Below, piece by piece: positions 5,366 through 6,503 of a stretch of DNA of 6,503 nucleotides (its first letter is position 1; the number at the start of each line of letters is the position of its first letter). The stretch is taken from assembly GCA_023250775.1 (NCBI GenBank), contig JAHFAA010000222.1:1-6503 (forward strand). Direction: 5' to 3'. The notes beneath the pieces were generated by a model that did no database searches, was not told the DNA's origin, and saw nothing but the letters and a program-made list of their open reading frames with translations. This DNA is from Bdellovibrionales bacterium. Lineage in GTDB: Bacteria > Bdellovibrionota > Bacteriovoracia > Bacteriovoracales > Bacteriovoracaceae. The translations under genes and the position numbers were made by a program.

Positions 5366-6160
5366 TTATTTTTTTAAGAGTTCATCGCCTTTGCCGAGAT
5401 CAAGAAAATAGCCCTCAGGAATCTGCGAATCGTTTGGGTCTACTTTACTTGCGTCACGGGTACCGGCCAAGGCCATATCGTTGCCCACACCCTTCTTGAA
5501 GGCCGACGGCCCACCACCACCTAACCCTGTTGAGGCCAAGGCCTGGAAGACACGATCTTCCATTCGACTACTCTTTGCAGGAATATGGGTCAGACCTGGA
5601 TCATTCATCGCCACCATATAATCACCTGGTTTCAATTTAAAAATTTTGCCTGATTTTTTATAACGAACCTGAGCATCACCACTCAACAACGCCACTTCAG
5701 AAACCTCGCTCTTCACGTCTTCCACTTTATTATTCATCAAAATTTCTGTGCCACGAACACCCATACTGACAGTGCGGGTATCGACTTTGACACGGTTTTC
5801 TTTGGAAGATTTTTTAGAAATTGTTCCACGCAACTGACCATAGAGAAGGTCGAATTCAATAATACGTTTTTTCTTTTCATCGTAGATCATATTGCGAAAA
5901 TTAAATTTAGTTTTTGGGCCGAAAGTGAGGACGCTTCCATCCACTAAAATCACCTGGGCCATAGATTTTTCGAGTGTCACAATGGTGTCGCGTGGCGCGA
6001 TATCGTCATCAACCTTGAGAGGTTTTTCTTCCATACTCTCCTGAGCAATTTTTGTCACATGTCCGATGACCTTTGTTGCCTTTCCCAAATTTGCCGCCTG
6101 GGCACTCACCATCAGAGACGAGACAATAAATCCGAGAGAAATGATCTTTTGCAGTGTCAT
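5366..6160 (-). CDS. Exported FecR-domain protein
   Basis: This is a secreted, probably periplasmic protein with a FecR domain. FecR domains occur in the sigma-regulator FecR and in many stand-alone envelope proteins whose roles are mostly unknown. The chosen ATG at 6160 has AAGGA (6168-6172) 7 nt upstream and starts a clear signal peptide, MTLQKIISLGFIVSSLMVSA, with cleavage likely after QA (about residue 22). A longer frame from 6232 adds 24 residues that do not look like an export signal and cover the promoter region. The FecR core spans about 58-145: DTIVTLEKSMAQVILVDGS, LTFGPKTKF, LLYGQLRGTIS and VSMGVRGTEI. A second beta-rich part (155-186, ending KPGDYMVAM) follows, then a Gly-rich, low-complexity tail. 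It lacks the N-terminal cytoplasmic and transmembrane part of a FecR anti-sigma factor, and no sigma factor gene is adjacent, so a signalling role is not supported. Confidence 0.88.
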   Translation of the reverse strand: MTLQKIISLGFIVSSLMVSAQAANLGKATKVIGHVTKIAQESMEEKPLKVDDDIAPRDTIVTLEKSMAQVILVDGSVLTFGPKTKFNFRNMIYDEKKKRIIEFDLLYGQLRGTISKKSSKENRVKVDTRTVSMGVRGTEILMNNKVEDVKSEVSEVALLSGDAQVRYKKSGKIFKLKPGDYMVAMNDPGLTHIPAKSSRMEDRVFQALASTGLGGGGPSAFKKGVGNDMALAGTRDASKVDPNDSQIPEGYFLDLGKGDELLKK

Positions 6161-6167
6161 GTTCTTA

Positions 6168-6172
6168 TCCTT
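6168..6172 (-). promoter_or_regulatory. Ribosome binding site deciding the FecR-protein start
   Basis: AAGGA on the minus strand lies 7 nt before the ATG at 6160. It decides for the 264-residue form with a signal peptide at its very N-terminus rather than the 288-residue frame. Confidence 0.7.
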
Positions 6173-6217
6173 AAGTGGCGTTATTCTTTCATCACTAAGA
6201 TGCCTTAAAAAAGATTT

Positions 6218-6232
6218 TTGGGCCAGGGCCAA
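6218..6232. promoter_or_regulatory. Interrupted palindrome TTGGgCCaGGgCCAA, candidate operator
   Basis: Six of seven pairs around the central A are complementary. The site lies between the divergent FecR and AbrB-like genes, in the spacer upstream of the TATAAT box at 6240. A hairpin with a one-base loop is not feasible, so a DNA-level protein site is the better reading. A dimeric regulator, perhaps the neighbouring AbrB-like protein acting on its own promoter, could bind here; this is inference. Confidence 0.4.
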
Positions 6233-6239
6233 TTTTTGT

Positions 6240-6245
6240 TATAAT
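6240..6245 (+). promoter_or_regulatory. Consensus -10 box TATAAT of the AbrB-like gene
   Basis: TATAAT matches the consensus perfectly and ends 6 nt before the ATG at 6252. TTGGGC at 6218-6223 is a poor -35 with 16 bp spacing. The predicted transcription start coincides with the A of the start codon, so the mRNA is probably leaderless. Confidence 0.5.
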
Positions 6246-6251
6246 CATGCT

Positions 6252-6503
6252 ATGGCGTGCAAAGTTCGACCCATCACTCAAAATGGTCACCTGTATCTTC
6301 CTATTGATCGGAACATTGGCGAGTTGCTAGGGATTACAGAAGAAAGTGAGCTCGATCTTCGAACAGATGGGACTTCTCTTATTTTTGCTCCAGCAAATTC
6401 TCAAAATTCGACGCATGCTGATCCTCCCCCATTACCAACATGTAATGCCCCCACCAAAATGGAAGAGGAATATCAACGCTACTGGTCCTTGGCGGCGCGC
6501 GAA
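6252..6503 (+). CDS. SpoVT/AbrB-type DNA-binding protein, partial (runs off right edge)
   Basis: Residues 5-47 fit the swapped-hairpin AbrB/MazE DNA-binding fold: VRPITQNGHLYLPIDRNIGE followed by LLGITEESELDLRTDG and a final strand SLIFAP. The family is represented by transition-state regulators and by antitoxins, which bind DNA as dimers. After a Pro/Ser/Thr-rich linker (49-68) comes MEEEYQRYWSLAARE, the beginning of a charged helix, still open at the window edge after 84 codons. The start is the ATG at 6252. No Shine-Dalgarno is present, and TATAAT ends 6 nt upstream. The gene is divergent from the FecR gene, sharing about 90 bases of regulatory DNA. Whether a toxin gene follows cannot be seen, so calling it an antitoxin would be a guess. 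Confidence 0.8.
   Translation, partial: MACKVRPITQNGHLYLPIDRNIGELLGITEESELDLRTDGTSLIFAPANSQNSTHADPPPLPTCNAPTKMEEEYQRYWSLAARE

Noticed and set aside
6161..6232. N-terminal extension of the FecR protein (24 residues from 6232)
   Set aside because: The internal ATG has a well-placed AAGGA and begins a typical signal peptide; the extension would bury that signal and overlap the operator-like palindrome.
6247..6330. Short plus-strand frame from the ATG at 6247 with a hydrophobic stretch ending in Cys and stop
   Set aside because: It is out of frame with the AbrB-like gene, only 27 codons, and ends at the Cys, so the apparent lipobox is coincidental.

Overview
The window looks like chromosomal DNA from a Gram-negative bacterium of moderate GC content. 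The evidence is an outer-membrane-type lipoprotein signal, Sec signal peptides, a glutaredoxin-2 homologue and a FecR-domain exported protein. The overall style (a lipoprotein with a Gly/Ser/Thr-rich then Thr-Pro linker, many lineage-specific envelope proteins, tight gene packing) suggests a Bdellovibrio-like lineage. That assignment is inference and was not tested. I see no transposase, integrase, phage gene, CRISPR array, tRNA or rRNA.

Layout from left to right. Positions 1-786 (minus strand) hold a radical SAM enzyme whose frame is cut by an in-frame TAG at 94-96; coding-quality sequence continues in the same frame to the window edge. Positions 787-1048 are a divergent intergenic region with two inverted repeats that could be operators. 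Positions 1049-1795 (plus strand) encode a lipoprotein built of two similar Cys-bounded repeats. Its 3' end overlaps, tail to tail, a minus-strand operon that reads grxB (4085-3429), then a membrane-anchored acidic/helical protein (3432-2509), then an MGAT-like acyltransferase (2534-1764). The junctions in this operon are overlapping. Upstream of it, also on the minus strand, are a five-helix membrane protein with a probable PH-like cytoplasmic domain (5245-4148) and a secreted FecR-domain protein (6160-5366). A divergent AbrB-type DNA-binding protein starts at 6252 (plus strand) and runs off the right edge.

Most of the genes concern the cell envelope: a lipoprotein, an exported FecR protein, a polytopic membrane protein, a membrane-anchored helical protein and a probable lipid acyltransferase co-transcribed with a thiol-redox enzyme. 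Two genes (grxB and the AbrB-like gene) have a -10-like box 6-7 nt before the ATG and no Shine-Dalgarno, suggesting leaderless mRNAs. The points most worth a second look are the in-frame amber codon, the operator-like palindromes in the two divergent regions, the duplicated lipoprotein and the grxB/anchor/acyltransferase operon. Nothing here proves a new system.
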